DNA from: an uncultured Negativicutes bacterium
GTDB taxonomy: Bacteria > Bacillota > Negativicutes > Acidaminococcales > Acidaminococcaceae
DNA: 7,249 bases
Assembly: GCA_937926555.1 (NCBI GenBank)
Contig: CALAZX010000084.1
Span: 1-7,249, forward strand
Reading direction: 5' to 3'
The notes beneath the pieces are model-generated. The model was not told the DNA's origin, did no database searches, and worked only from the letters and a program-made list of their open reading frames with translations. This document shows, in pieces, positions 5,796-7,249 of the stretch. The position numbers were made by a program, and so were the translations under genes. Numbering within the stretch: position 1 is the first letter of the stretch; each line of letters opens with the position of its first letter.

Positions 5796-6311
5796 GTGAA
5801 GAAAGCTGCTGTTTATACCCGTACCGGCGACAAAGGAAGCACCAGTCTGTACACCGGCGAGCGCGTTTCCAAATGCTCCCTGCGTGTGGAGGCCTACGGC
5901 TCCATCGACGAGATCAACTCCGCCCTGGGCCTGGCCCGTGCCACCGCAACCCGGGAGGATGTGCGTGAGACCATCTTCTCCGTGCAGAAGCTCCTGAGCC
6001 TGCTGATGGCTGACGTCGCCAGCCTGAACCTGCCGGAACCCTATATCAAGGAAGAGCATGTGAAACTGTTCGAGGACACCATCGACCGTTTCGACAGCAT
6101 GCTCCAGCCGCTGAGCCATTTCCTCACCCCCGGCGACTCCCTGAGCAACGCCGCGCTGGATGTGGCCAGAACCACTGCCCGCCGCGCCGAGCGCAACCTG
6201 CTCCGTCTCAACGAGGAGGAGCCTCTGAACCCGCTGCTGCTGCAGTGCGTGAACCGCCTCTCCGACCTGTGCTTCATCATGGGCCGCGTGGAGACCGAGG
6301 TGAAAGAATAA
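5796..6311 (+). CDS. Cob(I)yrinic acid a,c-diamide adenosyltransferase, PduO type
   Basis: A 171-residue ATP:corrinoid adenosyltransferase of the PduO family (a five-helix bundle acting as a trimer). It moves the 5'-deoxyadenosyl group of ATP to Co(I) corrinoid, making adenosylcobalamin or its precursors in the cytoplasm. The ATP-binding N terminus YTRTGDKGSTSLYTGERV (about 7-24) and RVEAYGSIDEINSALG (30-45, with D38) are plain. DVARTTARRAERNLLRL (122-138) carries the conserved arginines R125 and R129, and N153 is in CVNRLSDL. F109 in HFLTPG is probably the phenylalanine that blocks the lower face of the corrin ring in this family. It is slightly shorter than typical PduO-type enzymes (about 180-190). 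The start is GTG at 5796, 8 nt after AAGGAGG, and it gives the standard N terminus. It precedes the cobalamin riboswitch, so it is not under that switch. Substrate could be cobalamin (salvage) or cobinamide (synthesis); cobU nearby fits both. Confidence 0.91.
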   Translation: MKKAAVYTRTGDKGSTSLYTGERVSKCSLRVEAYGSIDEINSALGLARATATREDVRETIFSVQKLLSLLMADVASLNLPEPYIKEEHVKLFEDTIDRFDSMLQPLSHFLTPGDSLSNAALDVARTTARRAERNLLRLNEEEPLNPLLLQCVNRLSDLCFIMGRVETEVKE

Positions 6312-6563
6312 AATCAGCCCGGGACCGGGCGGTGTGACGGTAGGGGATTCCGCGATGCCGGTATGACGGCGGAAGCCATGATGACCGCACACGCGGCGCC
6401 TCCCTGATGCATTTCATAGTGGAATGCTGTGAAAAAATCGTGACATCCTGTGTCCCATGCAGCTGGAAAAAGAACAGATAGAGAGCCGGGAAGGGCGGAA
6501 AACCCTTGCCGGACCGCAGACGGCGGCTTTCCTTCCGGGGAGAGCCGCCGTTTCAACTTGGAT
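6312..6563 (+). other. Long intergenic region with two adjacent hairpins
   Basis: No credible gene is seen between the adenosyltransferase stop and the riboswitch promoter. Four inverted repeats are visible. They are GCCCG/CGGGC (6317-6330), GCATTTC/GGAATGC (6409-6427), CCGGGAAGGG/CCCTTGCCGG (6486-6512, one G-G mismatch) and a 13-bp stem at 6520-6532 with 6539-6551 (one G-T wobble, 6-nt loop). The last is followed by TTTCAACTT, a poor T-run, and may be a weak rightward terminator for the adenosyltransferase transcript. Confidence 0.5.
6520..6553 (+). terminator. Possible terminator after the adenosyltransferase
   Basis: A long GC-rich hairpin, ACGGCGGCTTTCC (6520-6532) pairing with GGAGAGCCGCCGT (6539-6551), has a 6-nt loop. 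Only three T follow before CAACTT, so stability is high but the T-tract is weak. It lies about 210 nt after the stop codon and just ahead of the riboswitch promoter, a fitting place to isolate the two transcripts. Confidence 0.4.
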
Positions 6564-6592
6564 TTGTCTTTTACCGGCTTTTATAGTAGAAT
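6564..6592 (+). promoter_or_regulatory. Sigma-A promoter for the riboswitch-cobU transcript
   Basis: TTGTCT (6564-6569, 4 of 6 to consensus) and TAGAAT (6587-6592, 5 of 6) are separated by 17 nt. The expected start point is about 6599, some 14 nt before the first strand of riboswitch helix P1, which is a normal arrangement. Confidence 0.7.
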
Positions 6593-6612
6593 AAGGAATG
6601 GAAAAGTTTGAA

Positions 6613-6765
6613 CAGGTGCGGTGGATGCGTCCATCGCTTAAAAGGGAATACCGGTGCGAATCCGGAGCAGTCCCGCTACTGTGACAGGGAGCCGTCCGCA
6701 ACATGCCATTGGGTCATACCGAGAAGGCGCGGAAGAGGCGATGAACTGGAGCCAGGAGACCTGCC
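6613..6765 (+). promoter_or_regulatory. Cobalamin (B12) riboswitch aptamer
   Basis: A complete adenosylcobalamin-type aptamer. P1 pairs CAGGT (6613-6617) with ACCTG (6759-6763). P2 pairs GCGGTGGA (6618-6625) with TCCATCGC (6630-6637). P3 pairs GGGA (6644-6647) with TCCC (6671-6674). P4 pairs CCGG (6651-6654) with CCGG (6662-6665) and carries the diagnostic CCGGTGCGAATCCGG core. The conserved GTCCCGCTACTGT (6670-6682), GCCATTGGG (6705-6713) and GAGAAGG (6721-6727) follow. The B12 box AGCCAGGAGACCTGCC (6750-6765) fits the consensus. It senses cobalamin and, with the downstream terminator, is expected to switch off cobU when cobalamin is plentiful. Confidence 0.95.
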
Positions 6766-6824
6766 TGAAGAGGGAACCATCGTACCTACGGGAGATAGGG
6801 AAGTGGCTTGTTCAGGCACATACG

Positions 6825-6861
6825 CAGGTTGTCTCTTTATGCGGAGATGACCTGTTTTTTT
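6825..6861 (+). terminator. Riboswitch-controlled intrinsic terminator
   Basis: CAGGTTGTCTC (6825-6835) pairs with GAGATGACCTG (6844-6854), 11 bp with two adjacent G-T wobbles and an 8-nt loop, followed by seven T (6855-6861). It lies between the aptamer and cobU, 22 nt before the start codon. Its left arm can instead pair with the 3' strand of P1, so ligand binding should favour termination. Confidence 0.9.
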
Positions 6862-6883
6862 GTTTTGGAAAGGAGATAACCGG

Positions 6884-7249
6884 ATGAGTGCCAAAGCCAG
6901 AATTGTGCTGGTGCTGGGGGGAGCCCGCAGCGGAAAAAGCGCATTCGCGGAGAAATATGTATTGCATGCCGGCAGCCTGTGCGGCTATATCGCCACAGCC
7001 GAAGTGCTGGACGAGGAGATGGCCGAGCGGGTCAGGATGCACCGGAGGAGAAGAAGTAAGCGATGGATAACCTTTGAGGCCCCGTACGAGGCGGAGACGG
7101 TTTTCCCGGAGGCCGCCAGACGCACCGACGCCATCCTCTTCGACGACATCACCATCTATGTCTGCAACCTGCTGTACGGCAAGGGGGCCCCGGAAGGGAC
7201 CTGCGAGGAGAGGGGTATGGTCATCTGGAAGAAGATCCAGAAACTGCTC
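6884..7249 (+). CDS. cobU: Adenosylcobinamide kinase/guanylyltransferase CobU (5' part)
   Basis: The first 122 codons of a gene that continues past the right edge; the whole protein is usually about 180 residues. CobU phosphorylates adenosylcobinamide and then transfers GMP from GTP, giving adenosylcobinamide-GDP for nucleotide-loop assembly. The N-terminal P-loop is IVLVLGGARSGKSAFAEKY (GGARSGKS, 12-19). The family's second signature is at 34-65, with key parts GYIATAEVLDEEMAERV and H53, a candidate for the guanylated histidine region. ILFDDITIYVCNLL (84-97) corresponds to the Walker B-like LDxLTxWVxNLL stretch. ATG at 6884 follows AAAGGAG (6869-6875) by 8 nt. No stop or frameshift appears in the visible part. 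It lies directly under the cobalamin riboswitch and is probably the first gene of a cobalamin operon (for example with cobS, cobT, cobC), but those genes are outside the window. Confidence 0.93.
   Translation, partial: MSAKARIVLVLGGARSGKSAFAEKYVLHAGSLCGYIATAEVLDEEMAERVRMHRRRRSKRWITFEAPYEAETVFPEAARRTDAILFDDITIYVCNLLYGKGAPEGTCEERGMVIWKKIQKLL

Noticed and set aside
5582..5968. Open frame of 128 codons between ndk and the adenosyltransferase
   Set aside because: It starts in the ndk terminator hairpin, overlaps the adenosyltransferase in another frame and has no recognisable content.
6480..6560. Second riboswitch-like segment with GGGAAGGGCGG upstream of the cobalamin riboswitch
   Set aside because: A GGGAAGG-like string alone recalls the cobalamin aptamer, but there is no B12 box, no CCGGTGCGAATCC-type core and no paired P1, so it is probably chance.

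Overview
The window is a GC-rich bacterial chromosome segment (roughly 60% G+C by eye) with eight protein genes, all on the + strand. The last one runs off the right edge. The sequence suggests an anaerobic Firmicute, possibly of the Negativicutes. Grounds are strong AGGAGG-type ribosome binding sites with 7-9 nt spacing, sigma-A type promoters, a cobalamin riboswitch ending in an intrinsic terminator, and a membrane-anchored divergent polysaccharide deacetylase. The taxon is an inference; there is no rRNA here to settle it.

Layout: (1) 23-913, a XerD-type tyrosine recombinase. (2) 1020-2318, a membrane-anchored divergent polysaccharide deacetylase, separated from xerD by a gap carrying a 12-bp tandem repeat. 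(3) 2468-3709, a class III PLP aminotransferase most like putrescine aminotransferase, followed after 12 nt by (4) 3722-4156, a small SRPBCC/COQ10-like protein. (5) 4202-5053, an HtpX-type membrane zinc protease with its own near-consensus promoter overlapping the end of gene 4. (6) 5159-5575, nucleoside diphosphate kinase, closed by a clear intrinsic terminator. (7) 5796-6311, a PduO-type corrinoid adenosyltransferase. (8) After a 570-nt gap holding a promoter, a cobalamin riboswitch and its terminator, the 5' part of cobU (6884 to the window end).

How the genes work together: the left half is mostly housekeeping functions (chromosome dimer resolution, envelope, membrane proteostasis, nucleotide metabolism) with little functional linkage between neighbours. 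The aminotransferase and the SRPBCC protein look like a true two-gene transcription unit. The right end enters cobalamin metabolism. The adenosyltransferase makes adenosylated corrinoids, and CobU activates adenosylcobinamide for nucleotide-loop assembly. The riboswitch lies between these two genes, so it controls cobU and whatever follows, not the adenosyltransferase.

I found no CRISPR array, insertion sequence, phage, toxin-antitoxin or defence module, and no clearly new system. The points most worth following are the regulatory structures: the riboswitch expression platform, the repeat-rich leader before the aminotransferase, the ndk upstream palindrome and the hairpin pair at 6486-6551. 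The conserved-looking aminotransferase/SRPBCC pairing and the codon usage of ndk are also worth a look.
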